A stretch of DNA of 64,000 nt from Candidatus Electrothrix gigas (GCA_022766165.1 QYLO01000003.1:62001-126000); one strand, 5' to 3'. Shown: positions 36,129-46,105, counted from the stretch's first letter. Notes: a model not told the origin generated them from the letters alone. A program made the numbers and translations.

Positions 36129-37763
36129 TTATTCCCAGACAAAGGTTCCAGAAAGCTGCGGATTTTCCTGCCAGGGAGCCTTCATGTAGCCCCAGACCCT
36201 GCTGTTCACCAGCCGGTCAATCTCCTGATAAAAGTTGATTGCACCTTTAAATCCGGCATACGGACCACCAGAGTCATAGCTGTGCAGCTGCTTCATAGGC
36301 ACACCCAGCTTCTGGATAGAAAATTTTTCTTTAATACCAGCGCAGAAAATATCCGGCTTCATCAGCTCGACCAGCTTCTCCGCCTCGTACTGATTCAGGT
36401 CGTCAATGACCAAGGTGCCGTCTTCCATATCCTTTGCAAGCCCTTCGTACTCCTTGAACTTCAGGCCCTTTTCTTCCAGCACCTGCATGGCCTCTTCGGT
36501 CTTGCGGGGATTGTAGCGGGTCTCATCTGCCTCGACCTCAATCTCCTCAATGTTTCGGCTATCTGCATCTATCTTAAGAAACGGCAGAACCCGACGGCCT
36601 TCGTAATCATCTCTATGGGCGAACTCATAGCCAGCAGAGATGGTTTTCATGCCCAGTTCTCCGAACAGTTCCTGATAATGATGCGCTCTGGAACCGCCCA
36701 CAAACATCATAGCTGTCTTGCCGCCGGTGCGGGGCAGAACCTCTGCCGCAGCCGCCTCCACATCAGGCATTTCTTCGGCGATCACCGCTTCCACCCTGTC
36801 GATCAGCTCCTGATCTTCAAAGTAGGCAGCAATCTTGCGCAACGATTTCGCTGTGGCATTGGCACCAATAAAGTTGACCTTAATCCAGGGAATACCGAAC
36901 TTGGTTTCCAGCATGTCAGCCACATAGTTGATGGACCGATGGCACATAACCGCGTTCAGGTCGGCCTGATGCGAGGTCGCAAACTGGTCATACGTGGAGT
37001 TACCAGAAAAGGTGGCCAAGTTGGTGATCCCGCATTTTTTGAAAACCCGGTCGATCTCGAAGCCGTCACCACCGATATTGTATTCACCGAGCAGGTTAAT
37101 TTTATACTTGCCTTCAGCGGGTTCATCGTTCTCACCAACAATGTGACGGAACACCTGATTGTTGGCAATATGATGGCCTGCGGACTGAGAAACACCCTTG
37201 TAGCCCTCACAGCTGAAGGCGTAGACATTGCAATCGCCCAGCTTTTCCTTCATCTGTTTGGAGATGGTGTGAATATCATCCCCGATCAATCCGACCGGAC
37301 AGGTGGCGAACACTGCGATGGACTTAGGGTGAAACAGGTCATAGGCCTCCTGAATAGCCTGGGCAAGCTTCTTTTCTCCACCAAAAATGATGTCCTGATC
37401 CTGCATATCAGTGGAAAAACAGTAGGTCATAAAGTTATCCCCGTCCGGTCCAGGATCGGTCTGATTTCGTCGGGTCAACCAGGCGTAAAAACTACACCCA
37501 ATAGGCCCGTGGACCAGGTTGACGATATCTCGGGTCGGCCCCATAATAACGCCCTTACAACCAGCGTAGGTACAACCGCGCATGGTGATGATGCCTGGGA
37601 TGGTACGGACATTGGCTGTAATTTCCGGCGTGCCGTTCTCCAGAGCTTCGTTGATCATTATCTGCTTGGCGCGTTTACGGGCCACCTTGGGCGGGTACTT
37701 CTTGATCAGCTCCGCCTTGATGTCGGTGGGTTCCCACTGCACCAGTTTTTCTGCTGTTGCCAT
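36129..37763 (-). CDS. nifD: Nitrogenase MoFe protein alpha chain
   Basis: A 544-residue protein. P-cluster cysteines lie in MRGCTYAGCKG, GPIGCSFY and FATCPVGLIGDD; the FeMo-cofactor Cys is in NAVMCHRSINYVADM and the cofactor His in KQLHSYDSGGPYAGF. It is about 50 residues longer than the Azotobacter protein, with an insertion before the C-terminal third (NIEEIEVEADETRYNPRKT) of the kind seen in anaerobic, group II/III-type nitrogenases. The two upstream PII-type genes nifI1 and nifI2 support that grouping. Confidence 0.96.
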   Translation of the reverse strand: MATAEKLVQWEPTDIKAELIKKYPPKVARKRAKQIMINEALENGTPEITANVRTIPGIITMRGCTYAGCKGVIMGPTRDIVNLVHGPIGCSFYAWLTRRNQTDPGPDGDNFMTYCFSTDMQDQDIIFGGEKKLAQAIQEAYDLFHPKSIAVFATCPVGLIGDDIHTISKQMKEKLGDCNVYAFSCEGYKGVSQSAGHHIANNQVFRHIVGENDEPAEGKYKINLLGEYNIGGDGFEIDRVFKKCGITNLATFSGNSTYDQFATSHQADLNAVMCHRSINYVADMLETKFGIPWIKVNFIGANATAKSLRKIAAYFEDQELIDRVEAVIAEEMPDVEAAAAEVLPRTGGKTAMMFVGGSRAHHYQELFGELGMKTISAGYEFAHRDDYEGRRVLPFLKIDADSRNIEEIEVEADETRYNPRKTEEAMQVLEEKGLKFKEYEGLAKDMEDGTLVIDDLNQYEAEKLVELMKPDIFCAGIKEKFSIQKLGVPMKQLHSYDSGGPYAGFKGAINFYQEIDRLVNSRVWGYMKAPWQENPQLSGTFVWE

Positions 37764-37792
37764 ATTGTTCTCCTCAAAGTTCCTGTTCAGGT

Positions 37793-38167
37793 TCAGATGA
37801 TAGCCGTTTCACCGGTCTCACCGGTCCGAACCCGAACCGAGTCAGCCACGGGCATGACAAATATCTTGCCGTCACCGGGCCTGCCGGTCTGGTTAGGTGT
37901 AATAATAGCTTGAACAACAGCATCGACCTTGTCATCCTCAACCACTACGGTTACCACTCGCTTGGGATACAGTTTGCCCTTTTCTCCCAGCACAGCAGCC
38001 GCTTCCTCGTATCCGCTATCAACGCCCTCAAGCACCTTGGGATTGGCAAACCCCTTTCCGCGACCTTGTGCCTCACGGACAAAATACGCATCAACTCCGG
38101 CATCACTTAATGCCTTTTTCGTCTGATTCATCATATTGATGCGTACCACAGCAATGATTTCTTTCAT
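37793..38167 (-). CDS. nifI2: NifI2, PII-like nitrogenase switch-off protein
   Basis: A 124-residue PII/GlnB-family protein beginning MKEIIAVVRINMMNQTKKAL, with an extended T-loop (QGRGKGFANPKVLEGVDSG) and the C-terminal TGRPGDGKIFVMPV loop that binds nucleotide. With NifI1 it forms a complex that blocks NifDK when ammonium is present, depending on 2-oxoglutarate and ATP. Its start overlaps the nifI1 stop by one base. Position between nifH and nifD is typical of methanogens and anaerobic bacteria. Confidence 0.93.
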   Translation of the reverse strand: MKEIIAVVRINMMNQTKKALSDAGVDAYFVREAQGRGKGFANPKVLEGVDSGYEEAAAVLGEKGKLYPKRVVTVVVEDDKVDAVVQAIITPNQTGRPGDGKIFVMPVADSVRVRTGETGETAII

Positions 38168-38511
38168 TACGCGGCCTCCTCAGCTGCTCCTTCCTTGATA
38201 CCGGAACTAATGGTATACACTTCCTCAACCTCGCTGACAAAGATCTTTCCGTCACCAAAGGCACCTTTCTCAGAAGTCCTGGCCGTCTCCATAATAGTTT
38301 GAATGACAAAATCCTTATCTTCATCCTGAACCACGGACATGAGCATCATTTTTGGGATCTCATCATAGGTAATATCGCCGATTTTAATCCCGCGTTGTTT
38401 CCCACGACCGGCAACTGAATACTTGGTGACTGCTGGAAAGCCTGCATCCATGAGGGCAGCAAGAATTTCATCGGATTTCTCCGGCCTGACAATAGCTCTG
38501 ATCATTAACAT
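38167..38511 (-). CDS. nifI1: NifI1, PII-like nitrogenase switch-off protein
   Basis: A 114-residue PII-family protein (MLMIRAIVRPEKSDEILAAL, then KYSVAGRGKQRGIKIGD as the T-loop start, then GAFGDGKIFVSEVEE). It is the partner of NifI2 and is translationally coupled to it. GGAG lies before ATG 38511. A palindromic repeat fills the spacer to nifH. Confidence 0.93.
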   Translation of the reverse strand: MLMIRAIVRPEKSDEILAALMDAGFPAVTKYSVAGRGKQRGIKIGDITYDEIPKMMLMSVVQDEDKDFVIQTIMETARTSEKGAFGDGKIFVSEVEEVYTISSGIKEGAAEEAA

Positions 38512-38538
38512 GATGTTGTTCTCCTGGTATATTTATCC

Positions 38539-38613
38539 GTAGGGACACGGCACGTCGTACCCCTACCGTTGTATTTGTGTTCGTTGCAGGGGCGGTTCGC
38601 GAACCGCCCTTAC
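38539..38613. repeat. GTAGGGGC palindromic spacer repeats, copy D
   Basis: Two divergent modules, GTAGGGACACGGCACGTCGT...CCCCTAC and GCAGGGGCGGTTCGCGAACC...GCCCTTAC, each self-complementary, fill the nifI1-nifH spacer. The sequences are more diverged than copies A to C. Confidence 0.7.
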
Positions 38614-38624
38614 TAACCTTCTGG

Positions 38625-39551
<927 letters not shown>

Positions 39552-39555
39552 CTAT

Positions 39556-39571
39556 AGCAAGTGGCGTGCCG
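39556..39571 (-). promoter_or_regulatory. Sigma-54 promoter of nifH
   Basis: Minus strand CGGCAC-GCCAC-TTGCT, one mismatch to the -24/-12 consensus, correct spacing. Confidence 0.85.
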
Positions 39572-39669
39572 AACGAAAAAAAATTTTTATTTTATCTTTA
39601 TATTAACACCTTACCTTGTACATCTCATAATATTGAAACAAAATAGGGAATATATGTAAAAACGCTTTT

Positions 39670-39685
39670 TGTTTTTTAACTTACA
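39670..39685 (-). promoter_or_regulatory. NifA-binding site for nifH
   Basis: TGT-TTTTTAACTT-ACA, perfect, about 100 bp upstream of the nifH sigma-54 promoter. Confidence 0.8.
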
Positions 39686-39887
39686 TTTAGGTAGCAATTT
39701 GCCAATTTTGTTACAATGCGGCATTGCAGTAAATCATAAAGGACAATGAGAGGTACTGTCTTTTGGAAAAATTTTCAGAATCTGCTGCGAGCAGATTGAT
39801 GAGCTGCTGTAATTGAACCATCGTAACGATTCCCATAACAGAGAATATGTAGCAGAACACAACAGATTTGTCGTTTACCTCCATTCT

Positions 39888-39903
39888 TGTCAAAAAAACG
39901 ACA
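39888..39903 (+). promoter_or_regulatory. NifA-binding site for nifE
   Basis: TGT-CAAAAAAACG-ACA, perfect, about 85 bp upstream of the nifE sigma-54 promoter. Confidence 0.8.
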
Positions 39904-39982
39904 AATATGTCCTACCCGTTTTACCTGCTCTTTCCTCCTAATTACTTAATTATCTGCAACAACATAACGCATTAACCCCACT

Positions 39983-39998
39983 TGGCACAGCGATTGCT
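39983..39998 (+). promoter_or_regulatory. Sigma-54 promoter of nifEN
   Basis: TGGCAC-AGCGA-TTGCT, a full match with correct spacing; the transcript would start near 40009, 30 bases before the nifE ATG. Confidence 0.9.
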
Positions 39999-40038
39999 AT
40001 ACAGTCTCCATCAACCATTCTTCAAACCGAGGAGCATC

Positions 40039-41403
40039 ATGGAAGCAGTCGCCTTAAAGGAACGGGAAAATCAGATTCATGTCAAAGGGGAGACCCCTTT
40101 TAATATTGTCTGCAACAAGGACAGCCTGGCCGGGGCAGTCAGCCAAAGGGCCTGCGTATTTTGCGGCTCACGGGTGGTACTCTACCCCATTGCCGATGCC
40201 CTGCACTTAGTCCACGGTCCCATTGGCTGCGCTGTCTATACCTGGGATATCCGGGGGGCGCTCTCCTCTGGGCCGGAACTGCACCGGCTCTCCTTTTCCA
40301 CTGATTTGCAGGAAATGGATGTCATCTTTGGCGGCGAAAAAAAACTGCGTCGTGCCCTGCTGGAGCTGATCGACCGTCATAGCCCCAAAGCCGCCTTTGT
40401 CTACTCTACCTGCATTGTCGGTATTATCGGGGATGACCTGGAAGCGGTCTGTAAAGATGTTGGCGCAACAACCGGCATTCAGGTAATTCCGGTCCAGTCG
40501 GAGGGCTTTAAGGGCAATAAACGGGCTGGCTATCAGGCGGCCTGCGATGCCATGTTCCGGCTGATCGGCACTGGCAAGACCACAGGTATTTCCAAATTCT
40601 CCCTCAATATTTTAGGCGATTTCAATCTGGCCGGAGAGATCTGGATGATCCGGGAATATTATGAACAGATGGGGCTGGAGGTGGTGGCCAATATCACCGG
40701 TGACGGGCGGGTGGATGATATCTGCCGGGCTCACGGAGCCGGACTGAACGTGGTCCAGTGTTCTGGCTCCACTATGCAGTTGGCCAATATGATGGAGGAG
40801 CAATACGGGGTACCCTCCCTGCGGGTCTCTTATTTCGGTATTGAGGATATGTCCGAGGCCCTGTACGATATTGCCCGTTTCTTTCAGCAGAAATATCCAG
40901 ATGATCCAGAGGCTGATCAGATTATGGAGCGAACCAAGTCCCTGGTCCAGGAAAAGGTGAGCGAGCTGGTGCCGAAACTGGAAAAATATCGCAAGGCCCT
41001 GGCCGGGAAAAAGGCAGCCATCTATGTAGGCGGTTCTTTTAAGGCATTTTCGCTGGTCAAGGCCTTTCGGCTGGTGGACATGGATGTGGTCATGGTGGGC
41101 TCCCAGACCGGTACAGAAGAGGATTATCAGGAACTGGCAGCGATCACCGATCCGGGTACGGTCATTGTTGATGATGCCAACCCGCTGGAGCTGAACTCCT
41201 TTCTCAAGGAAAAGGAGGTGGATATCTTTGTCGGCGGGGTCAAGGAACGACCCATTGCCTATAAGTTAGGTATCGGCTTTTGCGATCATAATCACGAGCG
41301 GAAAGAGGCCCTGGCCGGGTTTGAGGGGATGCTCAACTTTGCCAGGGAGGTTTATTCCTCGGTGATGAGTCCAGTTTGGCGTTTTGTGCCAAGAAAACAG
41401 TAA
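40039..41403 (+). CDS. nifE: FeMo-cofactor assembly scaffold alpha chain
   Basis: A 454-residue protein from ATG 40039 (GAGGAG at 40029; the longer frame upstream would run through the promoter). It is a NifD homologue: CVFCGSRVVLYPI, GPIGCAVYTWDIRG, STCIVGIIGDD and NVVQCSGSTMQLANMMEEQYG. NifE with NifN forms the scaffold on which NifB-co is matured to FeMo-co. nifN follows 10 bp downstream. Confidence 0.96.
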   Translation: MEAVALKERENQIHVKGETPFNIVCNKDSLAGAVSQRACVFCGSRVVLYPIADALHLVHGPIGCAVYTWDIRGALSSGPELHRLSFSTDLQEMDVIFGGEKKLRRALLELIDRHSPKAAFVYSTCIVGIIGDDLEAVCKDVGATTGIQVIPVQSEGFKGNKRAGYQAACDAMFRLIGTGKTTGISKFSLNILGDFNLAGEIWMIREYYEQMGLEVVANITGDGRVDDICRAHGAGLNVVQCSGSTMQLANMMEEQYGVPSLRVSYFGIEDMSEALYDIARFFQQKYPDDPEADQIMERTKSLVQEKVSELVPKLEKYRKALAGKKAAIYVGGSFKAFSLVKAFRLVDMDVVMVGSQTGTEEDYQELAAITDPGTVIVDDANPLELNSFLKEKEVDIFVGGVKERPIAYKLGIGFCDHNHERKEALAGFEGMLNFAREVYSSVMSPVWRFVPRKQ

Positions 41404-41413
41404 GGAGAAGATC

Positions 41414-42775
41414 ATGAGCAAAAATCATCCTGATTATATATCCACCACCAACGCCTGCAAGCTTTGCAAACCCCTGGGGGCCTGTCTGGCCTTTAAGGGC
41501 ATTGAGGGCACAGTACCCTATCTGCACGGCTCTCAGGGCTGCGCCACCTACATGCGCCGCTACATTATCAGTCATTATAATGAACCCATCGACATTGCCT
41601 CGTCCTCGCTGTCGGAAAAAAACGCCATCTACGGCGGCGGACCTAATCTCAAGCTGGGTTTGACCAATGTGGCGGAAAAATACCGGCCTGCCATGATCGG
41701 CATCGCCACCACCTGCCTGACCGAAACCATTGGAGATGATGTTCCCATGTTTCTTCGGGAGTACAAGCAGGATACGGAAGGCTCAGAAGGGCTGCCCGAA
41801 TTTGTCGAGGTTTCAACACCCAGTTATTCCGGCACCCACATGGAGGGATTTCATGGGGCTATCCATGCGGTGGTCCGGCAGCGGGTCAAGGGTGGCCCCA
41901 TGACCGGGACTGTTAATCTGCTGCCCGGTTTTGTCTCGTCAGCGGATTATCGGCTGCTCAAAGAGATCATGGTGGATTTCGGTCTGCACTGCACCATGCT
42001 GCCGGATCTCTCCGAGACTATGGATCGTCCGGTTTTGTTGGAATATGAAAAGGTGGCTAAAGGCGGGACGCCGCTGATAGCAGTGGAAAAGATGGGATGC
42101 AGCCAAGCCAGTATTGAGTTTGGTCGTACCCTGAGTCATGAGGAGAGCAGCAGCCTGACCTTGCAGAAAAAGTTTCATGTCGCCCATCACCGTCTCGGTA
42201 TGCCCGTTGGTATTGAGGAGACTGATCGATTTTTCGAGCTGCTCTCTACCCTGAGCGGACGCCCTATCCCGGAAAAATACAGCAAGGAGCGGGGACGATT
42301 AGTGGATGCCTATGTGGACGGGCATAAGTATGTGTTTGGCAAAAAGGCCATTGTTTACGGCGAAGAGGACCTGGTGGTTGGCATGACTGCCTTTTTAGCC
42401 GAAATCGGCATTTTCCCAATACTCTGTGCCTCCGGCGGTACATCTGGGCGGCTGGCCGAGGCCATTGCTGCAGTGACCGGTGATATGCTTGCTGAACAGC
42501 CTGCCATCCATGAAGGGGTTGACTTTTTTGATATCGCGGAAATAGCAGAGAGCCTGCAGCCAGACCTGCTGATCGGGCATTCTAAGGGATATCCCCTTGC
42601 CCGCAAATTGAATATCCCCTTGATCCGGGTGGGTTTCCCCATCCATGATCGGGTGGGCGGACAGCGTATCCTTCATCTCGGCTACAGCGGTGCGCAGCAG
42701 TTGTTTGATCAGGTAGCCAATGCGCTCATTGCCAAGAAGCAGGCAGATTCCGAGGTGGGGTATTCCTATATGTAA
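41414..42775 (+). CDS. nifN: FeMo-cofactor assembly scaffold beta chain
   Basis: A 453-residue protein from ATG 41414 (AAGGAGAAG upstream). It is a NifK homologue: NACKLCKPLGACLAFKGIE, HGSQGCATYMRRY, TTCLTETIGDD and PSYSGTHMEGF. It works with NifE. The NifX domain is absent, so the scaffold is a simple NifEN. It ends facing the M14-deacylase operon. Confidence 0.96.
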   Translation: MSKNHPDYISTTNACKLCKPLGACLAFKGIEGTVPYLHGSQGCATYMRRYIISHYNEPIDIASSSLSEKNAIYGGGPNLKLGLTNVAEKYRPAMIGIATTCLTETIGDDVPMFLREYKQDTEGSEGLPEFVEVSTPSYSGTHMEGFHGAIHAVVRQRVKGGPMTGTVNLLPGFVSSADYRLLKEIMVDFGLHCTMLPDLSETMDRPVLLEYEKVAKGGTPLIAVEKMGCSQASIEFGRTLSHEESSSLTLQKKFHVAHHRLGMPVGIEETDRFFELLSTLSGRPIPEKYSKERGRLVDAYVDGHKYVFGKKAIVYGEEDLVVGMTAFLAEIGIFPILCASGGTSGRLAEAIAAVTGDMLAEQPAIHEGVDFFDIAEIAESLQPDLLIGHSKGYPLARKLNIPLIRVGFPIHDRVGGQRILHLGYSGAQQLFDQVANALIAKKQADSEVGYSYM

Positions 42776-42798
42776 CGAGACAAGAGCAGGGGGCGGTG

Positions 42799-42942
42799 TT
42801 AGGCCGTAGCTGTTTTAATGCGTGAACGCATGAACTTTCTCTTGGCCAGGTTCAGCCCAAAGAGGTATTCTGGGTACTGGTCAAGGAAGCCAAGGTCGAA
42901 ATAATGTCGTTTTTTTGCTCTTCCTTCATTATTCCACAACAC
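42799..42942 (-). CDS. Possible small protein after the M14-deacylase gene
   Basis: A 47-residue frame from GTG 42942, overlapping the deacylase stop by 14 bases, with GGAG about nine bases upstream. The product (RAKKRHYFDLGFLDQYPEYL, then FGLNLAKRKFMRSR) has protein-like composition and is basic and aromatic. It could also be a decayed end of a longer gene. Not recognised. Confidence 0.3.
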   Translation of the reverse strand: MLWNNEGRAKKRHYFDLGFLDQYPEYLFGLNLAKRKFMRSRIKTATA

Positions 42943-44017
42943 TTTCAGGAGGCTCCGTCACAAGAACGTTTGTTCCCAGGTCATCCAGTACCTGTTGTTC
43001 AAGCCCGCCTTCTCTGGCTCGTAATCTGGCCAGTTTATCTGGACTATATTTTTTCGGCAACTTTCCAAGGTTACATATAGGTTCCCCTGGGCTCATGGAA
43101 GGCAGACTCGTCATTCCCATAACTACCCCATTAAAGGGCGCATACAGCGTTTTTTGATCTTCACCAAGAATCGTTGAACTGGTTGCTATAGCCTGATCTT
43201 TTTTCACTATATCACCAGGTTTAATATGAAAATCAAGAAACCCCCCCCGTTCCGCTCGGATCCACTTTGATCTTTCAATCACAATTTGATAAGCAGGACT
43301 CTCTATTCTGCCCTCCAACATGTGCAGTTCACGCAGAACATTTTTTATCCCACGAACAGCGGTTTCAACAATACCAGGCTCTACTTTCCATACTTCGCCA
43401 CCTTCCATAATAATTGTCGGGCAACCAGCACGACATGCTTCCCGGCGAAAAGAACCCTTTGGGCCTTTATTATTCACTATGATTTCAGTGCCAAAGGCTT
43501 CAGCAAGTCGATGAACCTGAGCATGAGCCAGGTCACCTCGAATTGTGGGGTAATTGGTTCGTCGTACAGATGCCGTATGGAGATCAATACCATAATCGCA
43601 ACGCATGACAATCTCGTTAAAAATAGTAAACGCCATACGACTGGCAAGGCTCCCATCAACAAAACCGGGAAAGGATCGATTCAGATCTCGACGATCTGGC
43701 AAATAACGAGAATGACGATCAAAGGCAGGAGGATTAAGTACGGGAATCAAAACAACAGCTCCTCGTTTAACCTGCAATTCTTCATCCTGAATCAGTTGGC
43801 GAATAGCTCCGCAACCGTTGATTTCATCACCGTGCAAGGCTCCAGTCACAAACACGACAGGTCCGTCTTCTTTTGCGCGTCGTACGTGGATTTGAATATC
43901 AACAGTCATGCCGCTGTAACTCTCACCCACAGCAAGATGGACATTACGCACTTGCCCCGGCTCAATTTTTTCACCAAACCAGTCAAAGATTGATTTTCGA
44001 GTCATAGATTTATTCAT
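42929..44017 (-). CDS. Succinylglutamate desuccinylase/aspartoacylase-family (M14-like) deacylase
   Basis: A 362-residue zinc carboxypeptidase-like protein. Metal-binding and catalytic elements: VTGALHGDEINGCG (H and E), NRSFPGFVDGS, YGIDLHTASVRR (third ligand His) and IIMEGGEVWKVE. The C-terminus is a beta domain with a FDG-type lipoyl-like loop (APFNGVVMGMTSLPSMSPG). It starts two bases after the RimK-like gene and is probably co-translated. In many bacteria this triad (RimB-like protease, RimK-like ligase, M14 deacylase) is conserved; it may process amino-acid tails added by the ligase. Confidence 0.88.
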   Translation of the reverse strand: MNKSMTRKSIFDWFGEKIEPGQVRNVHLAVGESYSGMTVDIQIHVRRAKEDGPVVFVTGALHGDEINGCGAIRQLIQDEELQVKRGAVVLIPVLNPPAFDRHSRYLPDRRDLNRSFPGFVDGSLASRMAFTIFNEIVMRCDYGIDLHTASVRRTNYPTIRGDLAHAQVHRLAEAFGTEIIVNNKGPKGSFRREACRAGCPTIIMEGGEVWKVEPGIVETAVRGIKNVLRELHMLEGRIESPAYQIVIERSKWIRAERGGFLDFHIKPGDIVKKDQAIATSSTILGEDQKTLYAPFNGVVMGMTSLPSMSPGEPICNLGKLPKKYSPDKLARLRAREGGLEQQVLDDLGTNVLVTEPPESVVE

Positions 44018-44019
44018 GT

Positions 44020-45285
44020 TTATTCATTATCCGGCAGAGCTGCCTCTGTTGGCACAGCAACGGAATCAACTGTCCCGGATTCCTTGTACACCTCTTCGGC
44101 CACAGGCAATTCAGGAAGTTCTTTAATTTTTGGTTGCCGTTTACGCCGGACTTTCTTAGGCGTCATATCACGCATCAGCTCAAGCTTGCCAAAGCAGAGC
44201 AGGCGGTCTCCGGCAAGTAATTCTCGTCCAGGTTTGGGATTTGGTATGACCTTTGCATTTCTATGCAAGGTCAGTACCACAATATCCTTTTCGCGCAATC
44301 CTGACTCTGTAATAGTTTTTCCTATATATTCAGATCCCTCTGGAATATGTATTTCCGCAACTCCATAGCCACTGCTCACTGTTAATCGTTGCCGCAGATC
44401 AATCTCAGGAAAATTCACCTGCGCAGCAATATAGTCAATAATTGAGCCTGCAATATCAAGTTGTGTACAGCCCTCAATGCCTTCCAGCCCTGGAGACGAA
44501 TTCACCTCCATAATCTGTGGTCCGTCTTTTCCTTCAAGAAGATCCACGCCTGCCACTCGAAGACCTAATATTTGTGCGGCGCGAACTGCGGTTTCTGTAT
44601 ACATATCATCAAGCTGAACCGGCTCAGTGATACCACCTCGATGAACGTTGCTGCGAAATTCCTGTCCCTGTGCAATTCTGCGCATCGCTCCCACAACCCG
44701 ATCACCAACAACAAAAGCCCGGATATCCCTTCCCTTACTTTCCTTGACAAATTTCTGAATAAGCACACTCTGCTTCTGGCTCTGCAAAAGCTCAACAATG
44801 CCTGCGGCAGTGCTTAACGTGTTTGCTAAGATAACACCGATCCCCTGGGTTCCCTCAATCAACTTGATAACAACAGGTGCTCCGCCAACCCGCTCAATGG
44901 CCGGAAGAACATCCTTTTTATCGCGGACAAAGGTTGTTTTTGGAATGCCGATAGAATGGCGGCTCAGTATCTGCAAACTCCTGAGCTTATCCCTAGAATT
45001 GGAGATACTTGCGGATGAATTGGTGCAAAACACATCCATTTGCTCAAATTGCCGGACAACCGCCGTCCCATAATAGGTAATGGATGCACCAATTCTTGGC
45101 AGGACAGCATCGTATTGCGAAAGGCATTTTTGACGAAAATACAATTCAGGCATGCCTTGATCTAAATCTATGGCAAACTTCATCGTATTCAAAACCTTAA
45201 CCTTATGTCCCCGTTGCACTGCAGCTTCACGAAGCCGCCGGGTACTATAGCACTGGGTGTTGCATGAAAGAATAGCGAGTTTCAT
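44020..45285 (-). CDS. RimK-like ATP-grasp ligase with C-terminal TrkA-C domain
   Basis: A 421-residue protein. Residues 1-290 are RimK: SCNTQCYSTRRLREAAVQRG, RIGASITYYGTAVVRQFEQM, VIKLIEGTQGIGVILANT (ATP-grasp lysines) and QIMEVNSSPGLEGIEG (metal-binding E and N). RimK adds glutamate residues to ribosomal protein S6 or builds short amino-acid chains. Residues about 310-385 (YGVAEIHIPEGSEYIGKT, LLAGDRLLCFGKLE) look like an RCK/TrkA-C ligand-binding domain, which ordinary 300-residue RimK lacks. A basic tail follows (TPKKVRRKRQPKIKELPELP). It overlaps the stop of the upstream protease gene by four bases. Confidence 0.88.
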   Translation of the reverse strand: MKLAILSCNTQCYSTRRLREAAVQRGHKVKVLNTMKFAIDLDQGMPELYFRQKCLSQYDAVLPRIGASITYYGTAVVRQFEQMDVFCTNSSASISNSRDKLRSLQILSRHSIGIPKTTFVRDKKDVLPAIERVGGAPVVIKLIEGTQGIGVILANTLSTAAGIVELLQSQKQSVLIQKFVKESKGRDIRAFVVGDRVVGAMRRIAQGQEFRSNVHRGGITEPVQLDDMYTETAVRAAQILGLRVAGVDLLEGKDGPQIMEVNSSPGLEGIEGCTQLDIAGSIIDYIAAQVNFPEIDLRQRLTVSSGYGVAEIHIPEGSEYIGKTITESGLREKDIVVLTLHRNAKVIPNPKPGRELLAGDRLLCFGKLELMRDMTPKKVRRKRQPKIKELPELPVAEEVYKESGTVDSVAVPTEAALPDNE

Positions 45286-45794
45286 AGTTCCCCCTGATTT
45301 TGAGATCCAGAATCTTTTTTTACCCGTTTGATGACCTTTTTCTTGCGTTTCGGTCGACCGCCATAATAGGATTTACCGCCATCAACCAGAAATCGATCTC
45401 TGAATGCCTCTCGCCCAAGTAACATCCTGAATCCCATATTATCACGACTTGCAAGCGTCAGTTCAACCTGCCAAACTTGTCCGAGCAGCTCAACATCCGC
45501 TAAAATAACCGGCCTGATTTTAGCTACTCCATTTGAACTTTTGACAGATCTGAACTCAAGTATTTTGGCCTCAGTTTCAACAGTATCCTTAATCGAACGC
45601 TGAATGGGATGAATTTTAAAACGTACCCATTGCTCTCCATCCCTATCAAATATTTTGAGATTAACGGCCTGTATCGAAGACGAACGTGCTCCAGAGTCAA
45701 CCTTGACTTTAATTTTATCAATTCCAAGGGTTGGGAGTTTCACCCATTCCCGCCAGCCGATAACTGGCAACTCTGTTTTTCTCTTTTTCACCAT
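45282..45794 (-). CDS. RimB-like retropepsin-fold zinc protease
   Basis: A 170-residue protein of the 'ATP-dependent zinc protease' family: VIGWREWVKLPTLG, KVKVDSGARSSSIQAVNL (D-S/T-G-A core of aspartic-protease fold) and GFRMLLGREAFRDRFLVD. The C-terminus is Lys-rich. The family is usually linked to RimK and is thought to trim or control RimK-made tails. It is the first gene of the three-gene unit and overlaps the RimK start by four bases. Confidence 0.88.
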   Translation of the reverse strand: MVKKRKTELPVIGWREWVKLPTLGIDKIKVKVDSGARSSSIQAVNLKIFDRDGEQWVRFKIHPIQRSIKDTVETEAKILEFRSVKSSNGVAKIRPVILADVELLGQVWQVELTLASRDNMGFRMLLGREAFRDRFLVDGGKSYYGGRPKRKKKVIKRVKKDSGSQNQGEL

Positions 45795-46006
45795 TATGTT
45801 GTCACTCGGTTGCAGGATAACAAAATGTTAGCGTTAGTAATTGGCTGAACTATAATCTATTAGCCTTGCGAGTACTATTACCAAATCACTTTTTTTACAG
45901 TTCAGAAAACACTCCCCCGCTTTTAAAAAAACGTATCTGTTGAGTAGAGACTTGCCTTGCTCCCCTTTAAAAGTGCGTCGACAAATACGAATACGCTGTT
46001 CATATT

Positions 46007-46022
46007 TGTTACCTTTACTACA
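46007..46022 (+). promoter_or_regulatory. NifA-binding site for nifB
   Basis: TGT-TACCTTTACT-ACA, perfect, about 85 bp upstream of the nifB sigma-54 promoter. Confidence 0.82.
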
Positions 46023-46105
46023 GAGGCGTTTCGTTCACTTTCTTACCTCTCATTCAGTCAACATGCAAAATATTAATATAAAAGAAATAAAATAAAAAAA
46101 GATAA

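Noticed and set aside
36054..37913. A 619-codon open frame on the plus strand across nifD
   Set aside because: It is antisense to the clearly coding nifD, with no RBS and no recognisable protein pattern; such long shadows are common opposite GC-biased genes.
39711..39893. A 60-residue minus-strand gene between nifH and nifE
   Set aside because: It lies in the control region between two promoters, overlaps a NifA site, and has no RBS or family pattern.
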